Source: SZUA-444 sp965226565 (GTDB lineage: Bacteria > Bacillota > Clostridia > Oscillospirales > Ruminococcaceae). From it: a stretch of DNA of 26,099 nt. Position numbers and translations under genes: made by a program. Under the pieces are notes generated by a model. The model worked only from the letters and a program-made list of their open reading frames with translations. It was not told the DNA's origin and did not search any database. This document shows, one piece after another, positions 14,632 through 24,571 of the stretch (its first letter is position 1; each line of letters opens with the position of its first letter). The DNA lies in the NCBI GenBank assembly GCA_965226565.1, contig CBDDDI010000003.1, positions 1 to 26,099 of the forward strand. The letters are read 5' to 3'.

Positions 14632-15771
14632 TTATTTTTTAGATGTAAAATCATTTACTATCTTTGTGATTTTATCTATATCTTCTTTTACTAAATTTAA
14701 ATGCAGTGGCATTGTAATTATTCTTTGAGATATTTTATGAGCATTTGGACATTTTCCATTATCATATTTATATAATTTATATTCAGTATTGTCACGATAA
14801 TGTACACCTGCAAAAATATCGTTTTTAGCAAGTTCATTCATAAGTCCATCTCTATCATCAACTTCAATTTCATATAAATGATAAGAACATTCATCTTTAT
14901 ATTGCACATCAATTATATTAATATTTTTATTAGATTTAAAAGCCTCATCATACCAGCTAGCTAATTTGCGTCTATAAGCATTATCTTCATCAAGATATTT
15001 TAATTGAACTAGGCCAAGTGCAGCCATTATAGAATTACCATGATCTTTGTATCCAAGGTAATCAACATCGTATTTCCATTTGTATGATCCTTGATTACTT
15101 GTTCTTGCATATGTATCTTTGTTGATTCCAAGCCATGTTAGCTTTCTGCAAATTTGGTCATACTCATCATTTTTAAAGCAAATCATACCACTATCAGCTG
15201 TTGGAAGGTTTTTAACAGCTTGATAAGAATATACAGTTACATCAACTCCATCCCATGTTCCAGGAGTAACTGAGTTTATTCTTGTCCCAGCCATATGAGC
15301 TGCATCAAGAATAAGTTTAAGATTATGTTTTTTACAAATCTCAATAATTTTTTCTAATTTTCCTATTCTTCCACCATATCCAACAAAAATAACTGCTTTT
15401 GTTTTACTATTGATTTTTTTCTCCACATCAATAGGATCTAAACATAAATATTTATCAACATCAGCAAATCTTGCAACCATATTTTCATAAAGAATAGCAT
15501 GGTTAGTGGAAACGAAAGTGATAGGTGTTGTAATAATTTCATCTCCATCATTCCAATTGTTTTCTTTTTTTAGTATTTTAACTGCTAATTGCAATCCTAC
15601 TGTTGCTGAATTTAAAAAATGAGCATTTTTATGACAAGTATATTCTTTCCATTTGTTTTCTAATTCAACTGTTTTGAATCCCATACCTGTCCAACCTTTT
15701 TCAAGGCATTCTCTTATTTCGTCAAGGCATTCCTCAACATGAAATTTTGGTTTTAATACTTGAATAGACAT
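14632..15771 (-). CDS. DegT/DnrJ/EryC1/StrS-family sugar aminotransferase, copy 2
   Basis: Second, identical copy of the 379-aa PLP enzyme (Schiff-base Lys187, cofactor Asp156). It should aminate a dTDP-keto-deoxyhexose made by the RfbA and RfbB of the same operon copy. It ends 8 bases from the bidirectional terminator at 14597-14624, facing the complete recombinase gene. If the linear element ends at 14542, this gene belongs to the next element copy, not to the one carrying the recombinase on its left. Confidence 0.93.
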   Translation of the reverse strand: MSIQVLKPKFHVEECLDEIRECLEKGWTGMGFKTVELENKWKEYTCHKNAHFLNSATVGLQLAVKILKKENNWNDGDEIITTPITFVSTNHAILYENMVARFADVDKYLCLDPIDVEKKINSKTKAVIFVGYGGRIGKLEKIIEICKKHNLKLILDAAHMAGTRINSVTPGTWDGVDVTVYSYQAVKNLPTADSGMICFKNDEYDQICRKLTWLGINKDTYARTSNQGSYKWKYDVDYLGYKDHGNSIMAALGLVQLKYLDEDNAYRRKLASWYDEAFKSNKNINIIDVQYKDECSYHLYEIEVDDRDGLMNELAKNDIFAGVHYRDNTEYKLYKYDNGKCPNAHKISQRIITMPLHLNLVKEDIDKITKIVNDFTSKK

Positions 15772-15787
15772 TATTTTTTACCTCTCT

Positions 15788-16285
15788 CTATTGTTTTTTT
15801 ATTTCCATAATAATTAATTTTTTATCATTATTTAAAATTCTTGATGAGACTTCAATAAATCCAGCTTTCTTATACATTTTTATTGCTTTTTTATTGTCAG
15901 AATATACTTCAAGATAAATTCTTTCTAAATTTAGTTTTTGAAATCCAATATTACAAACGCATATTGTTGCTTCTAATCCAAGACCTTTTTGATTTACTAA
16001 AGAGCTATCAACAATGATTCTACCAAATTCAGTAGATCCTTTTTCAATGTTATATAAACTAACAGCACCAACCCAAGTGTCTTTATAATAAACAGAAAAT
16101 ATATAATCATCTTTTAATGTTTTATATTTCTCAAACCAAATTTCTTGTTCTTGAGGTGATATTTCTTGTGTGTATATAAAACAGTCTTTATGTTTGTTTC
16201 TTAAAATTCTTAATGATTCAATCTCTTCTTCTTTTAATGGATTTAATTTTATTCTTTCATATTTATCGGTTAATTCATGTAGCAA
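15788..16285 (-). CDS. GNAT-family N-acetyltransferase, copy 2
   Basis: Identical to 2770-3267: a 165-aa acetyl-CoA-dependent acetyltransferase with loop residues Gln99 to Gly103, TTG start with AAGGAGG upstream. Placed 16 bp before the aminotransferase, it probably acetylates the amino sugar which that enzyme makes, before a glycosyltransferase uses it. Confidence 0.88.
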   Translation of the reverse strand: MLHELTDKYERIKLNPLKEEEIESLRILRNKHKDCFIYTQEISPQEQEIWFEKYKTLKDDYIFSVYYKDTWVGAVSLYNIEKGSTEFGRIIVDSSLVNQKGLGLEATICVCNIGFQKLNLERIYLEVYSDNKKAIKMYKKAGFIEVSSRILNNDKKLIIMEIKKQ

Positions 16286-16286
16286 A

Positions 16287-16883
16287 TTATTTTTCCTCCT
16301 TATTATCTAATTGATAATTTGGATTTCGTTGAAGACTAAATAAAAATATTGATAAATAATAAATTATTATCATAGTAACTATTCTTGAAATTGAAATATG
16401 AAAATCTAAAGGATTAATAATTATTTTTATATCGTTTAAAATTAATCCTGCTTGATCTCCTAAGTCAATTCTTAGATCTTTTACATCTTTATTAATATTA
16501 ATTTCTATGCTTTTGTCATATTTGTTTTTATCATGTATTACTAAATCTCCGTTAAATTGACCAATTTCTTGTGTAGTATAAAAAATATCTGTATAAGGAA
16601 CTTTTACATTTTCATTTAAATTAACGTCAATTTTTACTTTACTGATTTTTGTATTTAAATTATTTAAAATTATCATTGAGTCAACTAAAGATACTTTTTG
16701 AGTATCAGTACTTTCTTGCCAATTAACATACGAGATATTATCTTCTTGACAATAAGTAGTTTTAACTTTTTTTATAAATTTATCATTTAAATAAGAAAAA
16801 TTAAAAATTATAATTTCAATTAAAGTAGACAAAATAACAACACATAAAAAAACTAAAATACTTTTTTTAAAATTCTTTTTCAT
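16287..16883 (-). CDS. Membrane-anchored protein of unknown family, copy 2
   Basis: Identical to 3269-3865: 198 aa, TM helices near 8-29 and 167-185, extracytoplasmic beta-rich middle, no recognised motif. Its stop is one base from the TTG start of the acetyltransferase, so its translation should be coupled to that of the tailoring enzymes downstream. Function unknown. Confidence 0.75.
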   Translation of the reverse strand: MKKNFKKSILVFLCVVILSTLIEIIIFNFSYLNDKFIKKVKTTYCQEDNISYVNWQESTDTQKVSLVDSMIILNNLNTKISKVKIDVNLNENVKVPYTDIFYTTQEIGQFNGDLVIHDKNKYDKSIEININKDVKDLRIDLGDQAGLILNDIKIIINPLDFHISISRIVTMIIIYYLSIFLFSLQRNPNYQLDNKEEK

Positions 16884-16903
16884 GGATACATCCTTCTTTA
16901 AAT

Positions 16904-19333
16904 TTATATATTTTCATAATAGAGTAAATTTCTAATACGAAGCCTTATATTAAATAATTTTTTTAAGACTTTATATACTAAAGATTTTTTATTTTTGTTT
17001 TCATACACACCAATAGTATTTTTGTGATTACCTTCGTATTTTGCAGTTAAAACTAGTTTGATTTTTTTAGGTGAAGTAATAATATTATCAAAGTAAAAGT
17101 AATTAATTTGTCTTATTGCAATATCTTTTATATCTATAGAGCTTTCACATATTAAATTGTTTCTTGTATCTTTAATTTCTGCTATTACTTTGCCTTTAGA
17201 GTTAGGATATTCAGAAGAAAAAATAATTCCTAGTCTTGAAAACTCTAAACAATCTGGTTTTAGTATATAGGATATTGGTTTATACTTAATCTCATTAAAA
17301 TTAAGAAAACTATCAATAAACATATAATTATGAATAATTTCTCTTTCTGTTCTTACTTCATATTTAGTTGCTGAATACAAAGCTATCTCATATCTGTTTA
17401 TAATATCAGCAATTTGCGTGCATTCAACATCTTTTAGTATTTTTTCAAATGTTTCAGAAACGTTTTCAACAGAATAATTTTCAATAGCATAATTTTTTTG
17501 AATATCATATTTATTTTTACGAATTTTAGGTTTTAATGCTATACTTTTTAATTTTTGATACCAATCTTCTACAGTGTTTTCGGCACATATTATTTGTTTA
17601 CAATCTTTATATGGTTTAATATTAGAAGTTATTAATACTGCGCCTAACATAACAGCATTAATTAATGCATTATTAGTTTTATATTTATTGTTTTCTATAT
17701 CTTTTCCACTATGAATAAGTATATGGACATTATGTACTTTAATTTTATTTATAATTTGATAATAGCATGGATCTCTATCAAAAATTTGAAATTGAATCTT
17801 GTCAGTGGATTTAAATGTTTTATTAATTTTAGCATGCAAAATTTGTGTACAAATAAGTTTAACTGGTTTTATCTTTGAAAGTTTAATTATTGCAGGATAA
17901 ATATATTCAATAAATGTATTTTCTCTAAATTCTCCACCTATAAATGCAATGTTAATACTATTTTCAGATTGTGAATAGTTTGAAGATAGATTTATATTAA
18001 ATGAAGGTGGAAGTACTTCTATTTTGTTATGAATTTTTTTAGTAATTAGATAATCTTTTAGTTTATCAGTAGAAGTAATTACTTTTTTGATATTTTTAAA
18101 TCTGTCATCTTTTAATGCATCGTTACAAGTGCTAATTATTGAATAGTCTAATGAGTCTTCATCTATATTTTTCAAAACTTCAATAAAGTTATCATCTGTA
18201 TAAAAATAAAAAGGAATATTATAGTTTTTAATCCTCTCATTTATAATTATTGCATTATGTGAATTACGAACAGCTATTATTACATCTGCAGATAAAATAT
18301 CATTTTCAGAAAAATTAGGAAAAGTAGATAATCTAATAATATATTTTTCTTTTAATGAATGAAATGCAAGAAAATAACTTGCATCAAGTGCATGTACTAA
18401 TAATAAAATTCTTTTTTTACTTACAGGTGAACTTTTGATAAATGGTTGATTTGGAACATACCATTTTTTATTTCTATAGTTGGAATAGAAGAGTGAAACA
18501 AAATTTAAATATGATTGTGTATTTTGTTTTTCGTAACCAATAATATCATATTCTTCATAATTTTTAGGTAATAGTTTATCGTTTCTATCAGTTGACATAT
18601 GTTCAAGAATTGTCCATGTATTCATTTTGACAGTATTGCCAAGTGAATCATTAAGTCTTACTCCATATTCATAGGTCACGATTTTAGGAATTTTGTATAT
18701 TTCAAATTTTAAAAAGACTCTTTGCCAATAGTCCCAATCACATACTCTAGTAAGTGATAAGTGTGGATCATAAAGACCAATTGTTTCTATTATATCTTTA
18801 TGTATTACAACAGATCCATTACCAATACAATTAGTATATGGTAATAAATTTAGTCCTAAATCAATATCAACATAACTATTTCCTTTATCATAAATTCTAG
18901 TAATTCCATAAGTGAATTTAACATTATGTTTAATCATTGCTTTCATAGAAAGCATTAGATGGTTTTCATCCCAAATATTATCGTCAAATATAAAAGCAAT
19001 ATATTCTCCTCTTGCTTTTGTATAGCCTTCATATTCGCTAATAGATGGTAATCCCATGTTATAAGTATGTCTAATATAATTAATTCTTTCATCTATTTGC
19101 ATATAAAATTTTATTAGATCTTCTGTTCCGTCAGTTGAAGCATCATCAACAATAATAAGTTCCCAATTTGTATAGGTTTGTTTTAATATTGATTCAATAG
19201 CTTTTTCAAAATTTCCACTTTTGGCTCTTTTAAATGTTGGTAATATAATAGAGATTTTTGGAATCATTTTATTATATTTATTATTTGGATACCATTTTGG
19301 ACAAACCGCATTTAGTATGTTTTTAACCTTCAT
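16904..19333 (-). CDS. Multidomain glycosyltransferase (GT2 + GT4-like + beta domain), copy 2
   Basis: Identical to 3886-6315: 809 aa, N-terminal GT2 domain with Asp63-Asp64 and FDDN (116-119), a middle GT-B-like domain related to the 402-aa glycosyltransferase, and a C-terminal beta-sandwich. The fused catalytic domains suggest that two consecutive sugars of the repeat are added by one polypeptide. Follows the export ATPase by 10 bp. Confidence 0.88.
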   Translation of the reverse strand: MKVKNILNAVCPKWYPNNKYNKMIPKISIILPTFKRAKSGNFEKAIESILKQTYTNWELIIVDDASTDGTEDLIKFYMQIDERINYIRHTYNMGLPSISEYEGYTKARGEYIAFIFDDNIWDENHLMLSMKAMIKHNVKFTYGITRIYDKGNSYVDIDLGLNLLPYTNCIGNGSVVIHKDIIETIGLYDPHLSLTRVCDWDYWQRVFLKFEIYKIPKIVTYEYGVRLNDSLGNTVKMNTWTILEHMSTDRNDKLLPKNYEEYDIIGYEKQNTQSYLNFVSLFYSNYRNKKWYVPNQPFIKSSPVSKKRILLLVHALDASYFLAFHSLKEKYIIRLSTFPNFSENDILSADVIIAVRNSHNAIIINERIKNYNIPFYFYTDDNFIEVLKNIDEDSLDYSIISTCNDALKDDRFKNIKKVITSTDKLKDYLITKKIHNKIEVLPPSFNINLSSNYSQSENSINIAFIGGEFRENTFIEYIYPAIIKLSKIKPVKLICTQILHAKINKTFKSTDKIQFQIFDRDPCYYQIINKIKVHNVHILIHSGKDIENNKYKTNNALINAVMLGAVLITSNIKPYKDCKQIICAENTVEDWYQKLKSIALKPKIRKNKYDIQKNYAIENYSVENVSETFEKILKDVECTQIADIINRYEIALYSATKYEVRTEREIIHNYMFIDSFLNFNEIKYKPISYILKPDCLEFSRLGIIFSSEYPNSKGKVIAEIKDTRNNLICESSIDIKDIAIRQINYFYFDNIITSPKKIKLVLTAKYEGNHKNTIGVYENKNKKSLVYKVLKKLFNIRLRIRNLLYYENI

Positions 19334-19343
19334 TTATTTACCT

Positions 19344-20078
19344 CTATTTCTTTGCAGAATTTGTATATGCCTCAACAACTTTTTTTGGATCTCCATCCAT
19401 TCGTATTTCTCCTCTTTCAAGCCAAATACATCTGTTACATATTTTTTGTGCTGATGTCATATCATGAGTAACTAAGATAATAATTTTTGCTTTTGACATC
19501 ATTTCTTTCATTCTTTTTTGTGCCTTATCAACAAAGGCAGCATCTCCTGCTGATAACACTTCATCTAAAAGTAAAATATCTGGTTTAATAGCAGTTGAAA
19601 TAGAGAAGGCAAGTCTAACAAACATACCAGAAGAATAATATTTAACTGGCATATTTAAAAAATCTCCAAGTTCAGAAAATTCTGCTATTTCTTTCATTTT
19701 AGATTTTATCTCTTTTGGAGTTTCTCCAAGCATTAATCCTCGTAAATATATATTATCCCAACCACTTTGTTCCATTTCAAATCCTGTTGCCAATTCAAAC
19801 ATACTGGATATTCTTCCATTAACGGTTAAATTGCCAGATGTAGGTGGATATATTCCAGATACTAATTTCAAAAATGTACTTTTACCAGCTCCATTATGTC
19901 CTATTATTGAAACTCTTTCTCCATCTTTAATCTCAAAATTAAAATCTTTAAGAGCATGCACAGTTCCATTTTTATAATCATTAAATTTATTGCTTCCAGG
20001 AATAATTAAATCTCTTATTTTTTTTTCCTTATATATTTTAAATATAAGATTAATATCTTCTAATTTTATAATACTCAT
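19344..20078 (-). CDS. Polysaccharide ABC exporter ATPase (Wzt/TagH type), copy 2
   Basis: Identical to 6326-7060: 244 aa with intact Walker A, signature, Walker B and switch histidine. Short form without the carbohydrate-binding C-terminus. It energises glycan export together with the permease encoded 13 bp upstream. Confidence 0.95.
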   Translation of the reverse strand: MSIIKLEDINLIFKIYKEKKIRDLIIPGSNKFNDYKNGTVHALKDFNFEIKDGERVSIIGHNGAGKSTFLKLVSGIYPPTSGNLTVNGRISSMFELATGFEMEQSGWDNIYLRGLMLGETPKEIKSKMKEIAEFSELGDFLNMPVKYYSSGMFVRLAFSISTAIKPDILLLDEVLSAGDAAFVDKAQKRMKEMMSKAKIIILVTHDMTSAQKICNRCIWLERGEIRMDGDPKKVVEAYTNSAKK

Positions 20079-20091
20079 ATATTCTCCATTC

Positions 20092-20877
20092 CTATAAATA
20101 AAAAGCTAGTTTTTTTCTTATTCTCATTATTAAAAATATTCCAGTAAAGAACAATATTACTGATAAAAGAATAGCAATAATATATACTTGTATGCTTGGC
20201 AATTGTTCTCCTAGCATTGGTTTTTTAACAACTTCTAATATATAGTAAAATGGATTTATTTTATAAATAATTTCGAAACCTTTTTGTTTTAATATTTCAG
20301 CTGGAAAAATAATAGGTGTAGCATAAAATAATCCTTGCAAGATTATTGATTGAAGTGGTTGAAAATCACGTATTTTTAAATTAACAACAGCTGAAATATT
20401 TGCCATGCCAATAGAAAATATAAGAAGAATTAATAATCCAGGAATTATCATAAGCATTTTTGGTGAAAATAAATTCGGTTGTAAAAACAAATAAATTATA
20501 AGAAAAGCATCAATGCTATAAATTAAATTGACAAAAGCGACTAAAGTTACTCTTAATGGAAATATTTGCGAATTGACATTTGTTTGTTTTATGTATCCTT
20601 CGGCACTAAGAAAAGATAAAGTTCCGCCATCAGCAGCTGTATTAATGAAAATCCATGGATTTAACCCAGCGAAAAGAGCTGGTATAAAAACTTTAGGATC
20701 AGTACCAAAAATAATTGAATATACTGTTCCTATTATTACAACTAATCCTAAAGGTGTTAAAATAGACCACAATACTCCGAGCATAGATTTTCTATATTTT
20801 GCTTGCAGATCTCTATTTACTAAACTATATAAAATATATTTATCTTTTATTATTCCTTTGAAATAATCTTTTACCAA
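20092..20877 (-). CDS. Polysaccharide ABC exporter permease (Wzm/TagG type), copy 2
   Basis: Identical to 7074-7859: 261-aa ABC-2 membrane subunit, TTG start with AGGAGG upstream, overlapping the preceding glycosyltransferase by 38 bases. It forms the channel for the lipid-linked glycan in the cytoplasmic membrane. Confidence 0.95.
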   Translation of the reverse strand: MVKDYFKGIIKDKYILYSLVNRDLQAKYRKSMLGVLWSILTPLGLVVIIGTVYSIIFGTDPKVFIPALFAGLNPWIFINTAADGGTLSFLSAEGYIKQTNVNSQIFPLRVTLVAFVNLIYSIDAFLIIYLFLQPNLFSPKMLMIIPGLLILLIFSIGMANISAVVNLKIRDFQPLQSIILQGLFYATPIIFPAEILKQKGFEIIYKINPFYYILEVVKKPMLGEQLPSIQVYIIAILLSVILFFTGIFLIMRIRKKLAFYL

Positions 20878-22048
20878 GTTTCCGTCCTCCTAAAGACAAT
20901 TTTCTAATAACTTTATAAAATAAAACAGGTATTGCTAATAGTTTATAAGTTCTAAAGTTAAATTTAATTCTTTGAATATAAAAATCAATAAACAAGCTAT
21001 TTAATTTTATTTTTGATTCCTTTATAACAGGCGCTTTATATTCTATAATTTCAGGTATTTGTTTTGTTAACTCATCTGTTATTTTATTTATATTAAATTG
21101 ATCTAATATTGTTTTCTTTGCATTTTCATAACTATATCTACATAATTTTTGGCTATTTATAGCTTTCTTTATAGTTTCATACCATGAATCAACTGAATTA
21201 TCGCATAAAAAACCATTATAGTTATTTTTAATAATGCTAGTATAAGGCAAACAATTTGTATAAATACCAACTGCACCATGTTTTGTATATTCAATAAATT
21301 TATTTATATATTTGCATTGATAAAATTGCGAAGTATATATAGGTGCTAATCCAATATTAAATTGTTTTGAATCCATTAATTTTAAATATTCATCATAATT
21401 ACTAAAATATGAATAATAGTTTATTTGAGGAATATTATTTAATTCAGGATTAGCGCCTATAAAAGTAAATGAAACCTTATCTCCAAATTCTTCTATAATG
21501 CGTATTGCTGCTTCAGAAATATATTCTTTCAATATTTTACTATGATCAAGAGATCCAGCATATATAATATTGGTTATATCATTATCGTTATTATTATTTT
21601 TAACTGTATCATTAATATCAATACATATATCTGTTAGTACTAATCTAGCTGAAGTATATTGCTTATATATTTCTCCTATTAAAGGATTTGTATGCCATAA
21701 TACATCGCTTAATTTTAGCATCTTTTTCATATATTGTTTATTTTCTTTATTATCAAAATATTTTGAACATGAGATATCTTTTGGTATATTAAGTAAATCA
21801 TCATCAAGAAAATAAATAATAAACCTTTTGGCTGATTTTGCAGCTTCAACAATTCTTAAGGTTGTATATTCCCATCCTCTTACTGTGATGAAAATATCAC
21901 ACCAAACAATATCTTTTTTTGAAATGTTCATAGTTCTACAAAATCTTACATCACATTTTTCTTCGTCAGATAATAATTTTAAATTGTTTAATATTCCAAC
22001 TCTGACACTTGCAATTAATTCTGGACATTCTACTAATATATTTATCAT
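20840..22048 (-). CDS. Glycosyltransferase, GT4-like (GT-B fold), copy 2
   Basis: Identical to 7822-9030: 402-aa putative GT-B enzyme with YFLDDDL (Asp82-84) and a C-terminal donor-site region resembling the middle of the 809-aa glycosyltransferase. It lies between the GT2 enzyme (13 bp gap) and the permease (38-bp overlap). Confidence 0.85.
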   Translation of the reverse strand: MINILVECPELIASVRVGILNNLKLLSDEEKCDVRFCRTMNISKKDIVWCDIFITVRGWEYTTLRIVEAAKSAKRFIIYFLDDDLLNIPKDISCSKYFDNKENKQYMKKMLKLSDVLWHTNPLIGEIYKQYTSARLVLTDICIDINDTVKNNNNDNDITNIIYAGSLDHSKILKEYISEAAIRIIEEFGDKVSFTFIGANPELNNIPQINYYSYFSNYDEYLKLMDSKQFNIGLAPIYTSQFYQCKYINKFIEYTKHGAVGIYTNCLPYTSIIKNNYNGFLCDNSVDSWYETIKKAINSQKLCRYSYENAKKTILDQFNINKITDELTKQIPEIIEYKAPVIKESKIKLNSLFIDFYIQRIKFNFRTYKLLAIPVLFYKVIRKLSLGGRKLGKRLFQRNNKR

Positions 22049-22061
22049 ATGAATATTTCCT

Positions 22062-22982
22062 TTATAAATGATACTTACCCATCAGAAATAGTATACGAAA
22101 GCATAACGAATCAATTGTATTCTGACGATATGTTTTGGTTGTTAGAGAATATTTTAATCTTTTTAGAAAACTTTTTGAATTTAAAAAGTTTTCAACTTCT
22201 GTTTGATATTCTTTATTTAATTTATTTTTATATAAATCATAAAAATATTTAAGCTGAACAGTACTATTATCAGCTGCTTTAAAATTTAGTCTTTTTATTC
22301 TTGCAATAGTTTTTTTAATGAAATTTGTTTGATATCCAACAGAGTTGTTTGTGTGTTGTCTATGATAAACTGTGCAATCATATGTAAACATAACTTTGCC
22401 AAAAGCAGAAGTATACAAATATATCCAATGATCTATTACAGATATCTCATCACTATAATTATTACGTAATTCTAAAAGTAATTTTTTATTAAAAACTTGT
22501 GTATGTCCTGGACAGACATTTTGAATCATTGCATTATAAAAAGTAACACCTTTTTTAGGTATTATCGTTTTTCCAATTACATTAAGATCAGAATCAGTGA
22601 TGCTTGAACATGATGCAAATAGAGTCGGAGTTTTTTCATTACATTCGCTCAACTTTTCTAATGTAATATCAAATTTGTTTTTATACCAAACATCGTCTTG
22701 ATCACTTACTGCGTAGTAATCACATGACAAATCACAATATTTTAATAATCTATAAATACTTTTATTCACTCCAACATTTTTACCACAGATATATTTAAAG
22801 CCATATTTTTTATTATATTCTTTTAATATATCTATGGTTTTGTCTGTTGAACCATCATCTCTAATAAGTACTTTTACATTTTTATAATTATTAAGTCCTA
22901 CAAAGCTATCTAATTGTTCTCTTAAATAACTTTCACCATTATATGTTGAAAGTAAAATTTGAATTTTTTTATCTTTCTTCAT
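22062..22982 (-). CDS. GT2 family glycosyltransferase (rhamnosyltransferase-like), copy 2
   Basis: Identical to 9044-9964: 306 aa from the ATG at 22982, with RDDGSTD and SDQDDVW motifs. The frame is open to 23039, but the extra 19 codons lie within rfbB and are not expected to be translated in this frame. Probably transfers a deoxysugar made by the Rfb enzymes. Confidence 0.88.
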   Translation of the reverse strand: MKKDKKIQILLSTYNGESYLREQLDSFVGLNNYKNVKVLIRDDGSTDKTIDILKEYNKKYGFKYICGKNVGVNKSIYRLLKYCDLSCDYYAVSDQDDVWYKNKFDITLEKLSECNEKTPTLFASCSSITDSDLNVIGKTIIPKKGVTFYNAMIQNVCPGHTQVFNKKLLLELRNNYSDEISVIDHWIYLYTSAFGKVMFTYDCTVYHRQHTNNSVGYQTNFIKKTIARIKRLNFKAADNSTVQLKYFYDLYKNKLNKEYQTEVENFLNSKSFLKRLKYSLTTKTYRQNTIDSLCFRILFLMGKYHL

Positions 22983-23982
22983 ACATTTTTTTATAATATT
23001 GTTTGTATTCTCCACTGATAATTCTTTCCCACCATTCACGATTATCTAGATACCATTTTATTGTTTTCTTTATGCCATCATCAAATTTAGTTTTTGGTAA
23101 CCAGCCTAATTCATTATGTATTTTAGTAGGATCAATAGCATATCTTCTGTCATGACCTTTTCTATCTGTTACAAATTGTATTTCACCTTTGTCAAGTTCT
23201 TTAATAATAGTCTCAACTACTTCAAGATTTGTTTTTTCATTATGTCCACCAATATTGTAAATCTCGCCAACTTTTCCTTTATGTATTATAAGATCAATTG
23301 CACTACAATGATCTTCAACATATAACCAATCACGTACATTAGATCCGTTACCATACACAGGCAATGGTTTGCCATTTAACACATTAGCAATCATTAAAGG
23401 TATTAGTTTTTCTGGAAAATGATATGGTCCATAGTTATTTGAACATCTTGAAATAGTAACTGGAAGATTAAATGTTCTATAATATGATTGTACTAATAAA
23501 TCAGCTCCTGCTTTACTTGCAGAATATGGAGAAGAAGTATGGATAGGAGTTTCTTCAGTAAAAAATAAATCTTTTCTATCAAGTGGAAGATCTCCATATA
23601 CTTCATCAGTTGAAACTTGATGATAACGTACTATTCCATATTTAAGACATGCATCTAAAAGTACTTGTGTTCCCATGACATTAGTTTGTAAAAATATTGA
23701 TGGATTTTTAATTGAACGATCAACATGGCTTTCAGCTGCAAAGTTAATAACAATATCAGGAGATTCTTCTTCAAATATATCATAAATTGTTTTTCTATCC
23801 GCAATATCAGCTTTAATAAATTTAAACATTGGATTGTTCATTACAGGTTCAAGTGTTTCTGTGTTTCCTGCATATGTAAGATTGTCGATACAAAGTATGT
23901 TATAGGCAGGATATTTATTAATCATGTAGTGAATAAAATTACCACCAATAAATCCTGCACCACCTGTTACAATAATTTTCAT
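22969..23982 (-). CDS. rfbB: dTDP-glucose 4,6-dehydratase (RmlB/RfbB), copy 2
   Basis: Identical to 9951-10964: 337 aa, NAD-dependent dehydration of dTDP-glucose to the 4-keto-6-deoxy sugar, with GGAGFIG (7-13), Asp126-Glu127 and Tyr153-x3-Lys157. Third gene of the second operon copy. Confidence 0.97.
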   Translation of the reverse strand: MKIIVTGGAGFIGGNFIHYMINKYPAYNILCIDNLTYAGNTETLEPVMNNPMFKFIKADIADRKTIYDIFEEESPDIVINFAAESHVDRSIKNPSIFLQTNVMGTQVLLDACLKYGIVRYHQVSTDEVYGDLPLDRKDLFFTEETPIHTSSPYSASKAGADLLVQSYYRTFNLPVTISRCSNNYGPYHFPEKLIPLMIANVLNGKPLPVYGNGSNVRDWLYVEDHCSAIDLIIHKGKVGEIYNIGGHNEKTNLEVVETIIKELDKGEIQFVTDRKGHDRRYAIDPTKIHNELGWLPKTKFDDGIKKTIKWYLDNREWWERIISGEYKQYYKKMYEER

Positions 23983-23998
23983 AAAATACCACCTTTAG

Positions 23999-24559
23999 TT
24001 ATTTGTTATATTTAAAATAATCAAATTTTTCATCATCAAATAAAGGAGCTTCATTATCTTTATCTGATATTATTGGATTTTCAATTTGCCATTGTACATT
24101 TATAGTTGGATCATCCCAACGTATTGCACCTTCACTTTGTTTATTATAATAATTATCTGCTTTATATAAAAATTCAACTTCATTAGTAATTGTTAGAAAT
24201 CCATGTGCAAAACCACGTGGAATTAATAATTGCTTTTTATTTTCTGCACTTAGCTCTACAGAAATCCATTTTTTATATGTAGGAGAACCTTCTCTTAAAT
24301 CGACTGCAACATCAATAACAGCACCTTTTGCACAACGCACAAGTTTTGCTTGTGAATATTCTCCATTTTGAAAATGTAAACCTCTTATAGTTCCTTTTAC
24401 TGAGGAATAAGAATGGTTATCTTGAATAAAATTATAATTTAAATTCTTTGAGTTCATATCTCGTTGAGACCAACTTTCCATAAACCAACCACGGTTATCT
24501 CCAAATACTTGTGGCTCAACAATATACACATCTTTAATATGTGTTTCAGTTATGTTCAT
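23999..24559 (-). CDS. rfbC: dTDP-4-dehydrorhamnose 3,5-epimerase (RmlC/RfbC), copy 2
   Basis: Identical to 10981-11541: 186-aa cupin with His62 and Asp168 of the catalytic dyad. It produces dTDP-4-keto-L-rhamnose, whose reduction would need an RfbD from elsewhere in the genome. Confidence 0.96.
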   Translation of the reverse strand: MNITETHIKDVYIVEPQVFGDNRGWFMESWSQRDMNSKNLNYNFIQDNHSYSSVKGTIRGLHFQNGEYSQAKLVRCAKGAVIDVAVDLREGSPTYKKWISVELSAENKKQLLIPRGFAHGFLTITNEVEFLYKADNYYNKQSEGAIRWDDPTINVQWQIENPIISDKDNEAPLFDDEKFDYFKYNK

Positions 24560-24571
24560 TTATATTACCTC